From: an uncultured Bacteroides sp.
GTDB taxonomy: Bacteria > Bacteroidota > Bacteroidia > Bacteroidales > Bacteroidaceae
Assembly (NCBI GenBank): GCA_949285075.1
Contig: CASDXF010000020.1
Coordinates: 1-48,971, forward strand
DNA length: 48,971 bases
Direction of reading: 5' to 3'
The first letter of the stretch is position 1, and every line of letters begins with the position of its first letter. The notes under the pieces were generated by a model that did no database searches, was not told the DNA's origin, and saw only the letters and a program-made list of their open reading frames with translations. Below, one piece after another: positions 31,592-40,123 of the stretch. The translations under genes were made by a program, and so were the position numbers.

Positions 31592-32533
31592 TCATTGTCT
31601 GTTCGCTTCCTTGATGCTCCATAGCGACACGTGCTCGTTACGGTAGCGGGCATTCGGATTCTTCTCGCCGTGAGCGAGGAACGGGCTGTCCGGTAGTTCG
31701 GCGAACTTGATGGCCTTCTGCGGACAGTTCTGTATGCAGGCGAAGCAGAAGTCGCAGTCGCCTGCGGTCTTTACGCCCGTAGAGGTCAGTTTGTAATTGC
31801 CTCGCGGACAAACCTCCGTGCAGACGGCGCAACCGACGCAAGCGTCCGTAACGATGAAATAGTCTTCGCTGCGCATCAGATAGCCCACTTCCGGGTCAAG
31901 CCCTCTGTCCTTAATGAACTGGCTGAATATCTGCCTGCCCCTTTCCGTAGTCGGCTCTACCCAACGCCTTCGGGTGGCGAGGTCCGCGCCGACGCGTTTA
32001 AGGCTCTCGGGGATATGCTTGTCTATCTTTATCTGCTCGTTCATGTCGAAGTTGGGTAGCCAGTTATCCACCATCAGGATGCTCGTGATGTAGTCGAACG
32101 TGTTTCCCGCCTTGCGTGACACCTCGTCCCATATCTCCACGGCGGCGAATTGCATATTGCCGTAGGTCAGCACAGCGAACTTATAGGCGGCGTTCAGTTT
32201 GGCTTTCTTGATAAAGTTGCGCACCATGTTGGGCGGCATCTGTCCATAGATAGGGAAGACGACACCTATCTCGTCCGCCTCAAACTCGTACCGTCCGTGT
32301 TTCACCATCTGCGGAATGCTGAGCAGCTCCGTCGACTTGTCAGCCAGTTGTCGGGCTACGTAGAGGCTGTTGCCCGTGGCGGTGAAGTAGAGAATGACGC
32401 GCTTTCTTTCGTTTCCGCCGCATGAGGTCAACGAGGACGCTCCTAAAGCGACGGCCCCCGCCGCGAGTAGCCCCATCCGCTTTAAGGCCGCACGGCGGGT
32501 GATTTTCCCTTTGTCGCTGTTTACCTTTTCCAT
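31592..32533 (-). CDS. EFR1-type flavodoxin/ferredoxin protein with Tat-lipoprotein-like leader
   Basis: A 313-residue redox protein. The N-terminus combines a twin-arginine motif (TRRAALKRMG) with a hydrophobic stretch and a possible lipobox (LTSC), suggesting export in folded form. Residues ~45-180 form a flavodoxin-like domain (ILYFTATGNSLYVARQLAD, GVVFPIYGQMPPNMV). Two [4Fe-4S] motifs follow: CVGCAVCTEVCP and CDFCFACIQNCP (about 230-275). An exported EFR1-type protein is unusual because these are normally cytoplasmic. It lies downstream of an AraC gene on the same strand. Confidence 0.85.
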   Translation of the reverse strand: MEKVNSDKGKITRRAALKRMGLLAAGAVALGASSLTSCGGNERKRVILYFTATGNSLYVARQLADKSTELLSIPQMVKHGRYEFEADEIGVVFPIYGQMPPNMVRNFIKKAKLNAAYKFAVLTYGNMQFAAVEIWDEVSRKAGNTFDYITSILMVDNWLPNFDMNEQIKIDKHIPESLKRVGADLATRRRWVEPTTERGRQIFSQFIKDRGLDPEVGYLMRSEDYFIVTDACVGCAVCTEVCPRGNYKLTSTGVKTAGDCDFCFACIQNCPQKAIKFAELPDSPFLAHGEKNPNARYRNEHVSLWSIKEANRQ

Positions 32534-32671
32534 ATAATCGCTTTTTGGTTACGGCGCGAAGTTAGGGAGGGCACGCCAGACGGGAGATACACAAATGGCA
32601 GGCAAAATTGCCGATAGTCCGTATTGTGCCGGCGGAGGACGGTCGGGCTTTCACGACGGCCGCGGCCGCGC

Positions 32672-33538
32672 TTATTCTTTTTCTTCCCTACGCGCCTTTC
32701 TGTACCTCCCCGGCGGCATTCCTTTCTCTTTGGTGAATACCCTTACGAAGTGCGGCACGTCGTTGAAGCCCACCAGATAGCAGATTTCGGATACGGACTT
32801 CCGCGAATGCTTCAGCAGCTCGCAGGCCGTGTTCAGCCGGTATAGCGTGACGAACCGCGAGAAGGTTATCCCTTTGCTGCGCTTGAAGTAGGCGCAGAAG
32901 GCGGAGCGGTTCATGCCCGTCTCGGCGGCTATGTCGTCTAAGGAGATAGGGTGGACATAGTGCGCCATCACGTAAGCGCAGATTTGCTGCATACGCCGCA
33001 CGTCACGCTCTATGCGCATCGGTTTCCCGGCGAGCGTGCAGTCCGACGCGGTGAAAACCGCGGGCAACAAGCGGAGCATCTCGCACAAGCGTCCCAACTC
33101 GTCCATCCCGTCCATGCGGGTCAGCGCGTGCCGGATTGTCCGCGAGCTTTCCGCCCCGAACGCCAACGCCCCGGTCGGGAAAGTCACGTCGGCCAGTCGG
33201 TTGCGCAGTTCAGGGAAGGTCTCGACGCATTTCCGCACAAGGGAATGGCTGAACGCCACCATCAGGTAGTGGACGCGTCCCTCCTCGTCGGCCGAGGCGG
33301 GCTCGTACTTCCAATAGTGGTGCATGGAAGGAGGTATCAGCACCACGTCTCCCTCCGAGAAGCGCAGTAGCGTGTCGCCGGCCAATCGGGTTCCGTACCC
33401 TTTCAGCACGTAATACAGCTCCCACGCTTCGTGCCGGTGCAGCTTGGCTTCCGCCTGATAACTGACGCGCTGATGGATGAAGAAGAACGAATGCTTCTCC
33501 GTCTCGGGCAATTCGTATGGGATTACGGCTTCTTCCAT
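32672..33538 (-). CDS. AraC family transcriptional regulator, divergent from nitroreductase
   Basis: A 288-residue regulator with an N-terminal cupin (KLHRHEAWELYYVLKGYG, GDVVLIPPSMHHYWKYEP) and a C-terminal AraC domain (ISLDDIAAETGMNRSAFCAYFKRSKGITF and KSVSEICYLVGFNDVPHFVRVFTKEKGMPP). The start at 33538 fits the promoter at 33559-33566 and drops an improbable 22-residue extension that would overlap it. A direct repeat in the divergent promoter region is a likely binding site. Candidate targets are the nitroreductase and the EFR1 gene downstream. Confidence 0.92.
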   Translation of the reverse strand: MEEAVIPYELPETEKHSFFFIHQRVSYQAEAKLHRHEAWELYYVLKGYGTRLAGDTLLRFSEGDVVLIPPSMHHYWKYEPASADEEGRVHYLMVAFSHSLVRKCVETFPELRNRLADVTFPTGALAFGAESSRTIRHALTRMDGMDELGRLCEMLRLLPAVFTASDCTLAGKPMRIERDVRRMQQICAYVMAHYVHPISLDDIAAETGMNRSAFCAYFKRSKGITFSRFVTLYRLNTACELLKHSRKSVSEICYLVGFNDVPHFVRVFTKEKGMPPGRYRKARREEKE

Positions 33539-33557
33539 ATTGACGCATTTGATTGAT

Positions 33558-33605
33558 GCAAATGTACGACAATTATTTGAGACGATGAGGCAAACGTGCG
33601 ACAAT
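33558..33605. promoter_or_regulatory. direct-repeat operator, candidate AraC binding site
   Basis: GCAAATGTACGACAAT (33558-33573) and GCAAACGTGCGACAAT (33590-33605) match at 14 of 16 positions and are spaced 32 bp start to start, about three helical turns. They sit between the divergent araC-type and nitroreductase genes; the left copy overlaps the regulator's own -7 box and the right copy ends 10 bp before the nitroreductase -7 box. Confidence 0.65.
33559..33566 (-). promoter_or_regulatory. -7 box (TACATTTG) of the AraC gene
   Basis: TACATTTG on the minus strand 20 bp before the ATG at 33538, lying inside the left half of the direct repeat, which suggests autoregulation. Confidence 0.5.
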
Positions 33606-33614
33606 AAGCCCTCG

Positions 33615-33622
33615 TATCTTTG
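33615..33622 (+). promoter_or_regulatory. -7 box (TATCTTTG) of the nitroreductase gene
   Basis: TATCTTTG 34 bp before the nitroreductase ATG and 10 bp after the right direct repeat. No -33 TTTG at standard spacing, consistent with an activator-dependent promoter. Confidence 0.5.
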
Positions 33623-33656
33623 CGCACGGTAACGATAAAACCTAAAAAGTACGAGT

Positions 33657-34286
33657 ATGGATTTTTATGAAGTATTGGAAAAGAGAAGAACCGTCCGTGA
33701 CTTTTCGGACAAGGAAGTGACGGATGAAGTGTTGGAAAGGATTCTGGCGGCCGCGTTCAAGGCCCCGACGAACGACCACCTGCGCCAGTTGGAGTTTGTC
33801 GTGGTCAGGGGACGGGAGAACATCGCCAGCATTGTCGACCCTTTGGCGGGCAACATCGAGGGATTTACCCGCAAGCACGTCGATGCGTTGGCCGACGTGA
33901 TGGACAAGGACGAGTACGCCATGTTCGTGGACGCGATGCCCAAGCAGCAGAAGATGTTGGTGGAGTCGGGATGCTTGGTGCTGCCCTTCTTCTATCACAA
34001 GGGGTGTCCGCTGCTCAAGCCGGATTGCTTGAGCTCGCTCAACTATTTCGCCTCCGCGTGGGCGGCCATAGAGAACCTTTTGTTGGCGGCGACGGCCGAG
34101 GGACTCGCCTGCGCGATGCACATCCCCATAGAGCGGGAGGCGGAGCACGTGAAGCGGACGGTTCACGCTCCCGAGGGGTACGAGTTCCCTTGTTTCCTCG
34201 CTGTCGGTTATCCCGCTCCCGACGCGTATCTGCCCCGTCAGAAAGTCATCCGTGTAAAAGACAGAATACACGGGAACACGTGGTGA
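33657..34286 (+). CDS. nitroreductase family protein
   Basis: A 209-residue FMN-dependent oxidoreductase of the nitroreductase fold, expected to act as a dimer using NAD(P)H. The N-terminal RRTVRDFSDKEVTDEVLERI with APTNDHLRQLEFVVV is the usual flavin phosphate/ribityl-binding start, and the C-terminal AAIENLLLAATAEGLAC and FLAVGYPAPD segments are standard. The substrate is unknown. It appears monocistronic and divergent from the AraC regulator that probably controls it. Confidence 0.93.
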   Translation: MDFYEVLEKRRTVRDFSDKEVTDEVLERILAAAFKAPTNDHLRQLEFVVVRGRENIASIVDPLAGNIEGFTRKHVDALADVMDKDEYAMFVDAMPKQQKMLVESGCLVLPFFYHKGCPLLKPDCLSSLNYFASAWAAIENLLLAATAEGLACAMHIPIEREAEHVKRTVHAPEGYEFPCFLAVGYPAPDAYLPRQKVIRVKDRIHGNTW

Positions 34287-34332
34287 CGGCGGCCGATAAA
34301 AGTCGGGGACTCGGCGGAGGGAACAACCTCCT

Positions 34333-34873
34333 AAAATGTTCCATTTTTAAGATTTCGGGCTGAAAATATTTTGGAGAAACGCCTCTTTTAGCGGCCGGAA
34401 TACGCAAAAGAAGCGCACCGACATACAGTTTTAGGGCCGATAATCGTATATTTATGCGGCCCGAATGCGCTTTCGGAGGTGTGAAAAGGGGCTTTTCCGC
34501 CTGAGCCGCAGGGCCACGGCTCGCGAGAAACAGCCCTACGGCTCACGAGCCGTAGGGCTTCCCCACAAACGTCTTGCGCCTTTCCGACGTTTTCATGAGG
34601 AATTTCGCTCGTTTTCGGCTCTAATTGACGGAAATTTTGGAAGAGAATAAAAGTGACGATATTACAGTCCATAAACTTATCACAAGTGAAAAAGTCGCTT
34701 ATCTCCGTCTTATGCTGACGAATTGCTGCATTATATGTCTGTTTGATGACAATGTGAATTTCACTAACGCCTCTACGCCGCGTTCTTTTCGTCCGGGCTG
34801 TACCCCGGTCGGAATTATCGCGGTATAGAGGCTTCAGGATGTTCCGTTTTTCAGAATGGTCTGTTTTTAAGAT
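34333..34873 (+). repeat. 541-bp dispersed element, copy A
   Basis: This element matches the region 43743-44284 in opposite orientation along its whole length. Both copies have a left end with TGTTC(C/T)ATTTTTAAGATTT then CGGGC, a central GC-rich palindrome array, a CCCCACAA block about 230 bp from the left end, an AATTTCG(C)TCGTTT-like block, and a right end of about 115 bp with high identity (GTGAATTTC... to GGTCTGTTTTTAAGAT in copy A). No conserved gene is visible. It fills the convergent gap between nitroreductase and miaA. Confidence 0.8.
34498..34559. repeat. GC-rich palindrome array inside element A, three units at 22 bp
   Basis: CTCGCGAG-type cores are centred at 34501.5 (degenerate), 34523.5 and 34545.5. 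The last is the centre of a long hairpin, AGCCCTACGGCTC-AC-GAGCCGTAGGGCT (34532-34559), with 13-bp perfect arms. Confidence 0.8.
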
Positions 34874-34920
34874 ATGACGAGCTTCCCCTTAAGATGGAGT
34901 CGAAGGTCGCGCGGCGTTGT

Positions 34921-35853
34921 TCAGGCGGGCGTTTCCGGAGAGAGCTTTTCCAACACGAAGTTTATCTTCTCTTCCGTGGGCAGTTCCGCGTTAATCCACT
35001 CGATGTGGAAGCCCCGCCTTTCCATCCCGCGGAACCACGTCATTTGCCGCTTGGCGAACTGGTGGATGGCGATTTCCAGTTGGGAGAACATTTGCTCGAA
35101 CGTAAGCTCGCCGATGACGTATCGGGTGAGGTACTTGTATTCCAGTCCGTAGTAGATGAGGTCGTCCGGCGATACTCCTTCCTCGATGAGCCTCCGCGCC
35201 TCGTCCACCATCCCCTCCTCCAACCGCTTCCTCAGGCGTTCGGTTATCTTGCGTCGGCGACTTTCCCGGTCGATGTCTACCCCGACGATGAGGCTGCGGA
35301 GCCGCGGGAACTCCCGTCCGGTCACGGGATGCGAGGCGTAATACTCCTCTATCTCGATGGCCCGGATAGCCCGCTTTGCGGTGTCTACGTCCGTGGAGTT
35401 GTGCAGCGTCTTGTATTGGCTCAGTATCCGTGTCAGCTCCTCCAGCGAGCGTCCGGCCAGTCGGGAACGAAGCTCCGGGTTTTCCGGGACGGGCATCAAC
35501 CGGTAGCCTTTCAGCACGGCTTCTATGTACATGCCCGTTCCTCCGCACAGGATGGGGACGCGGCCCTTCGCCCTTATGGACTCGTAGGCCGCGAGGAAGT
35601 CCCGCTGATACTCGAACACGTTATACTTGTACCCCGGCTCGGCGATGTCAATCAGGTGATAGGGGACAGGGTGTCCCTCGACGATGTAGTCGTCCAAGTC
35701 CTTCCCCGTGCCTAAGTCCATCCTTCGGTAGACTTGGCGCGAGTCCGCGCTGATGATTTCCGTGTTCAGCCGACGGCCCAGCGCGGCGGCGAACGTGGTT
35801 TTCCCGGAGGCCGTCGGTCCGAGTATGGTGATTAAGTCGTACTTCTCTTGCAT
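34921..35853 (-). CDS. miaA: tRNA dimethylallyltransferase
   Basis: MiaA adds a dimethylallyl group to A37 of tRNAs reading codons that begin with U. The 310-residue protein has the P-loop GPTASGKT (residues 12-19), ISADSRQVYRRMDLGTGK, the GGTGMYIEAVLKGY loop, DTAKRAIRAIE and the C-terminal YLTRYVIGELTFEQMF plus RQMTWFRGM motifs. The start at 35853 gives the standard N-terminus; the in-frame upstream extension overlaps the permease gene and is unlike the family. It is the last gene of a six-gene operon. Confidence 0.96.
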   Translation of the reverse strand: MQEKYDLITILGPTASGKTTFAAALGRRLNTEIISADSRQVYRRMDLGTGKDLDDYIVEGHPVPYHLIDIAEPGYKYNVFEYQRDFLAAYESIRAKGRVPILCGGTGMYIEAVLKGYRLMPVPENPELRSRLAGRSLEELTRILSQYKTLHNSTDVDTAKRAIRAIEIEEYYASHPVTGREFPRLRSLIVGVDIDRESRRRKITERLRKRLEEGMVDEARRLIEEGVSPDDLIYYGLEYKYLTRYVIGELTFEQMFSQLEIAIHQFAKRQMTWFRGMERRGFHIEWINAELPTEEKINFVLEKLSPETPA

Positions 35854-35897
35854 GAGGCTTTCGTTTTTTATGCGGAAGCGCGCTTCCGGATTATCGG

Positions 35898-37115
35898 TTA
35901 ATCGCCTTTCCTTTTCCAGACGGCGATGATTTTCTTCTTGATGATAAAGACGTTGAAAACGGACATCGCGAAGAACAGTAACGCGCCTAAGCAGACGGTG
36001 AGCCATAGCGAGCCGGTTTCCAGTTGCGGGAAGAGCAGACGGATGCTGTCCGTATAATATCCCCGGAGCAGGGCCACAAGCCCAATCGCTACGCACAGCG
36101 CGACGGCGTTAAGCCCTACCGTAAGCGCCTGATAGGGGAGGGCCACTTGCGAGGGGCTGTAACCTATCAGCAGCAGGTTCTCCAGTTTCGCGGTATTCTT
36201 CTGGATGAGCAGGAATACGCTGAGCGTGAGGATGTAGAAGGAAAGGACGCTGATGAACAGTCCCACTCCCAGTACGATGCCCACGACGAGGCGCAGAAAG
36301 TAGGTCGTCTTGCCCGCGTCGAGCTTGCCGTCCTCCGTCTCATATCCTTTCTGATGGAAGTAACTGGCGATGTCCGGGTTGGCCGGATTGTCCACTTCCA
36401 CGATGAGGCGGGCCGGTCTTGCCTCGGCGTTTGGGGCGAAACGCTTGTTGGCCCAGTTCATGAACGACTGCGGGACGAGAATCGTGTTCAGGCGGTTGGA
36501 GAACCCTACGATGTTTCCCTTGTACCGCTCCGTCTGCCCGTTTCCCCGTACAAGGATATCCATCTGCACCAGTCCGATAAGCCCTTCGGACAGCTTGGGC
36601 AGGTTGCGGCTTTGGGCGAACCCGAAGTTGTAAAGGTTCAGGTAGTTGCGGGGAATGATGATGGGAAGGGTGCGCGAACTTTCGTCAAAGCGCCACTTGT
36701 CGAGCTTCACGTCGATAAACTCGTCGGGCACGGACTCGAAGAACATTTCCGTCGTCAGGCTGACGTTCGCCTCCTTCATGCCTAGTCCCGCCGACACCTT
36801 GAACGCCGAAGGGACGAACGCCCCCACGTTTTTGGTGAACGGTTGCTTGCCGAGCTCCTCTATCTCCTTTTGCGAGAATGTGGCGTTGGACTTGACCAGC
36901 GAGCCTAACGCGCTGACCTTCTTCGTGGCGATGATGAAGTCCTTTTGCAAAAAGCTGTCCCCTTGAGTAAAGACCGGGATAACGTCTTTATAGAATTGCG
37001 CTCCAAGAAGCACGATGGTCATTCCGAACAGGTTGGCCAACAGGAAACCGGCCAATTGCCCGAGGCTGATGTGCCGACGGAGCAGTTTCCATACGAGAGT
37101 ATTCATTTCGTTCAA
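35898..37115 (-). CDS. FtsX-like ABC transporter permease
   Basis: A 405-residue membrane protein with the MacB/FtsX layout: one N-terminal transmembrane segment (SLGQLAGFLLANLFGMTIVL), a large extracytoplasmic domain (about 50-265), then three transmembrane segments (about 270-395), with the LLLIGYSPSQVALPYQALTV coupling region between. It probably pairs with the ABC ATPase encoded 50 bp upstream and acts as a mechanotransmission complex or lipoprotein/peptide exporter. Which is unclear. Confidence 0.88.
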   Translation of the reverse strand: MNEMNTLVWKLLRRHISLGQLAGFLLANLFGMTIVLLGAQFYKDVIPVFTQGDSFLQKDFIIATKKVSALGSLVKSNATFSQKEIEELGKQPFTKNVGAFVPSAFKVSAGLGMKEANVSLTTEMFFESVPDEFIDVKLDKWRFDESSRTLPIIIPRNYLNLYNFGFAQSRNLPKLSEGLIGLVQMDILVRGNGQTERYKGNIVGFSNRLNTILVPQSFMNWANKRFAPNAEARPARLIVEVDNPANPDIASYFHQKGYETEDGKLDAGKTTYFLRLVVGIVLGVGLFISVLSFYILTLSVFLLIQKNTAKLENLLLIGYSPSQVALPYQALTVGLNAVALCVAIGLVALLRGYYTDSIRLLFPQLETGSLWLTVCLGALLFFAMSVFNVFIIKKKIIAVWKRKGD

Positions 37116-37165
37116 ATGATGATAGAATGGTTATTTTGAAAATGTGATGCCTTTGTCTGCCTGCC

Positions 37166-37810
37166 TTAGAGGTGTAGCGTCTGCGTGTAGGGCAGCTCCA
37201 TACGCTTGCCAATGGAGGTGACGACGAGTCCTCCCCCCTGCTTTGCCACCTCGTTGGCGGCCAGTTGCCCCATGACGCGGTTGTTCTCGTCGTCCAAGTG
37301 GCTGACGGGTTCATCCAAGAACAGAAAGTCGAAGGGTTGGCACAGCGCCCGGATGAAGGCGACCCGCTGCTGCTGTCCGAACGATAGCCGCCCGGCCTTC
37401 TCGTTCAGCTTATCCGCAATTCCCAATTGCTCGAATAGGCCTATAATCTCTTTCTTCTTTTTGTGTCCGGTCAGACTGTTTTTCAGGAGGACGTTTTCGA
37501 GAGCCGTCAGTTCGCCGAATATGCGCAAGTCCTGAAAAAGCACGCTCAGCGACTTCCGCCTTAGCTCTACCCACGACTCGGGGGAGTATGTCTTGATGTT
37601 CGTTTCGTCAAAGGTGATGATTCCTTGATAGTCGTCGCGGTACCCGTAGATATAGCTGCATAGCGACGATTTACCCGTGCCCGAGGCGGCTTCTATGAGG
37701 TATATCTCTCCCTTTTGCAGGCTGATGTCCTGATGCCAAATGTCAGAAGATATCGTATTGCGGTCGGCGAACGCTTCGGGAAGCGTTCGCCGTAGATGGA
37801 TATTATTCAT
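37166..37810 (-). CDS. ABC transporter ATP-binding protein (MacB/FtsE-like)
   Basis: A 214-residue ATPase: Walker A EAASGTGKSS, Q-loop FQDLRIFGELTALENV, signature LSFGQQQRVAFIRAL (variant of LSGGQ), Walker B FLFLDEPVSHLDDENN. The usual switch His is not obvious at the expected position (VVTSIGKRM). The start at 37810 avoids overlap with the upstream DUF4836 gene and follows it by 10 bp. It is the partner of the FtsX-like permease downstream. Confidence 0.9.
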   Translation of the reverse strand: MNNIHLRRTLPEAFADRNTISSDIWHQDISLQKGEIYLIEAASGTGKSSLCSYIYGYRDDYQGIITFDETNIKTYSPESWVELRRKSLSVLFQDLRIFGELTALENVLLKNSLTGHKKKKEIIGLFEQLGIADKLNEKAGRLSFGQQQRVAFIRALCQPFDFLFLDEPVSHLDDENNRVMGQLAANEVAKQGGGLVVTSIGKRMELPYTQTLHL

Positions 37811-37820
37811 TCCTTGATTT

Positions 37821-39389
37821 TTAGATGTCAGCAAGTTGCTTGACGATGTCGACAATCTGTTTCAATGCGTTCGTATCTTTGTCTTTCAGACACAGCGTGG
37901 CTTGCCCCGTCGTATCCTTTGAGTAAGCGGAGAAGTAGGACAGCTTGGAAGCCAGATTGATGTAGGGCTGCACTTTTCCTCCTCCCATATTGGCGGCCAT
38001 CTTAACCGCAGGCAAGTCCAGAATCGCTTCAACGTTGATGGCTACAAACGCACTGCTGCCTTTCATTTCCGCCGCATAAGGAGCCTTGTCTATGGACTCT
38101 TTCTCAACTGTTCCGAAGTTACGGTACACATTCTCGTCGTTGGTCAGGTAGAGTATGTTGTCCTTTACGCCGAAATAGATGTTGAGCAATCCCATGAGCT
38201 TGTAGGCGTATTCATTCTTGTTCAGCTCGGTGAATCCACCCTTCGGCAGGTTCAGGCTTTGTCTGTTCTGATAAAGCTTTTCGAGAGCCGCCGCGTCTTT
38301 TACTTCCGCATAGGCGACGAAAGTCGGAATATTCATCGTCACTCCGGTGAATCCCATTGTGATGTCGCCGTTAAGCGAGCAGATGAGTTCCTTAACGTTC
38401 TCATCCTTAAACATGTCAACCATTTGTTTATACTCCGTCATGCTTTTCGACATCTCTTCATATTGATGCAACATGAGGTCATACATCTTTGCGCCATCTA
38501 CTGAATAGTTGAAAAGCATCAACGTGGAAGCGGGGAAATACTTGTCGAACTTATGACTCGGAGTCTTCAATGCCGCCAACTGTTCCTGCACCATCGCCTT
38601 TACCTCTTCGTTTTCCAGGTAAGGTTCAGAGGTAAAGACTATCTCTCCGTTGTTGAACGATACTCCGGCTATTAGTGTGATGTCTTCCCACGGTATGCTT
38701 TGCGGAAGGGTAATATTCAGTTGCTTCTTATACAGTTCGGGTACCGCACCCATGGATGCGAAAAACTTGATATCTCCTTTAGTCGCTTGCATCTTCTGGA
38801 AAACAGCGGCCTTTGCGATGCTGTTCTCTTCTTCTTGCTTCATCAGATTGCTTACGGACGCTTGCAGTTGCTCCATTTGTGACTCGTTCTCGCCGGAAGC
38901 GATAAGCATAGCGGAACCGTTAAATGCCAATACGCCATTTCCTATCACCGTGAAGCTATATCCGTCGGCTTCGGTGACGGGCTGCGCCACCTGTTCCTGT
39001 ACGAGGGTCTCTAACGAAGCGTTCAGGGCCGATTCGTCGCATACCTGCGCTACAATAGCGGGAGTGGAGAATGCGGGAGACATGAACAGATATACGGGAA
39101 CGCTGATGTCAATTCCCGATTCAGCGGGATTCTTCATGATTTTCTCCATTTGTTGGAATGCGCTCGCGCTCATCTCTTTTTTCAAGGCATCCATTACCTG
39201 CTGTTTGGTAGCCTCGTTTTCCTTGTCGTTTAGTCCTGCCTTGTCAATTAATGATTTTAAGTCTATGGCCGTTACCATAGAAGCGTCAGATGGTATTACG
39301 CTTGTGTAGTTTACTTGTTTAGAACAAGCTGCGAATAAAGCTGTCAGTACAATCAGTGCCAAGAGCTTTGAAACTGTTTTTTTTATCAT
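37821..39389 (-). CDS. DUF4836 family lipoprotein
   Basis: A 522-residue lipoprotein (signal peptide MIKKTVSKLLALIVLTALFA, then lipobox AAC). Mature sequence begins SKQVNYTSVIPSDASMVTAI, the DUF4836 pattern, and carries repeated alpha/beta modules with VPVYLFMSPAF, GNGVLAFNGSAMLIA and ASTLMLFNYSVDG. The family is restricted to Bacteroidota and has no established role. Being cotranscribed with an ABC/FtsX pair, it may be a periplasmic partner or cargo of that system; this is inference. Confidence 0.85.
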   Translation of the reverse strand: MIKKTVSKLLALIVLTALFAACSKQVNYTSVIPSDASMVTAIDLKSLIDKAGLNDKENEATKQQVMDALKKEMSASAFQQMEKIMKNPAESGIDISVPVYLFMSPAFSTPAIVAQVCDESALNASLETLVQEQVAQPVTEADGYSFTVIGNGVLAFNGSAMLIASGENESQMEQLQASVSNLMKQEEENSIAKAAVFQKMQATKGDIKFFASMGAVPELYKKQLNITLPQSIPWEDITLIAGVSFNNGEIVFTSEPYLENEEVKAMVQEQLAALKTPSHKFDKYFPASTLMLFNYSVDGAKMYDLMLHQYEEMSKSMTEYKQMVDMFKDENVKELICSLNGDITMGFTGVTMNIPTFVAYAEVKDAAALEKLYQNRQSLNLPKGGFTELNKNEYAYKLMGLLNIYFGVKDNILYLTNDENVYRNFGTVEKESIDKAPYAAEMKGSSAFVAINVEAILDLPAVKMAANMGGGKVQPYINLASKLSYFSAYSKDTTGQATLCLKDKDTNALKQIVDIVKQLADI

Positions 39390-39421
39390 AATACTAAAGT
39401 TTTAAGTATATTATTTCTTAG

Positions 39422-40120
39422 TTATTGATTTATCAGATTTAATGTGTGGCAAGCTACTAACGCCGCCGTCTCTGTCCGGAGGCGTGACTTGCCGAGGCTG
39501 ACCGGGACAAATCCGCATTCGATGGCTTTCTTTACCTCTTCTTTACTGAAGTCTCCTTCCGGGCCAATCATCACGAGAGCGTCTTCTCCACGCTTCACCA
39601 AATCCTTTAAAGGCTGCTTTATCCCTTCGTGACAGTGGGCGATGTATTTTTTCCCTTTAAACTCTTGGGCGATGAATCGGTTGAAGTCCATCATCTCATT
39701 AAGCTTGGGTAGTCTGGCCTTGAGCGACTGTTTCATTGCGGAGATTATAATCTTCTCGACGCGCTCAGTCTTGATGGTTTTGCGCTCGGAGAAACGGCAG
39801 TTCAAGAAGCTCAGCTCGTCTATGCCTATTTCCGTAGCCTTTTCTGCTAGCCATTCGTTCCTGTCCATGTTTTTGGTTGGAGCCATCGCTATATGTATAT
39901 GGCATGGCCAGAGCGGTTCTTGAAAGATGGTCTCGTTAATGGAAAACAGACAGCGTTTATTCGTGGAAAGGGTTATTTGGGCTTTATAAAAGCAACCCTT
40001 TCCGTCTGTCAGAGTGATTTCATCGCCAATACCCAATCGTAGGGTACGAACGCAATGCAAAGCCTCTTCTTCTGGCAATTCGTTACTTGTTCCTATATTT
40101 GGTGTATAAAATACGTGCAT
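39422..40120 (-). CDS. rsmE: 16S rRNA (uracil-1498-N3)-methyltransferase
   Basis: RsmE methylates N3 of U1498 in 16S rRNA. The 232-residue protein has the N-terminal PUA-like domain (about 1-70, HCVRTLRLGIGDEITLTDGKG) and the SPOUT methyltransferase domain with IAMAPTKNMDRNEWLAEKATEIG, LVMIGPEGDFSKEEV and the knot-forming LGKSRLRTETAALVAC. It lies 3 bp downstream of the bifunctional nuclease gene. Confidence 0.96.
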   Translation of the reverse strand: MHVFYTPNIGTSNELPEEEALHCVRTLRLGIGDEITLTDGKGCFYKAQITLSTNKRCLFSINETIFQEPLWPCHIHIAMAPTKNMDRNEWLAEKATEIGIDELSFLNCRFSERKTIKTERVEKIIISAMKQSLKARLPKLNEMMDFNRFIAQEFKGKKYIAHCHEGIKQPLKDLVKRGEDALVMIGPEGDFSKEEVKKAIECGFVPVSLGKSRLRTETAALVACHTLNLINQ

Positions 40121-40123
40121 AGA

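Noticed and set aside
34465-34828. Short frames inside element A (and their counterparts in element B) as a small conserved protein family
   Set aside because: Where the frames align, most codon differences are non-synonymous (11 of 13 in the best block) and copy A has an in-frame stop, so conservation is at the nucleotide level.
34333-34873. Element A as a classical MITE
   Set aside because: The matching terminal motifs are in direct, not inverted, orientation and no flanking target-site duplication is evident.
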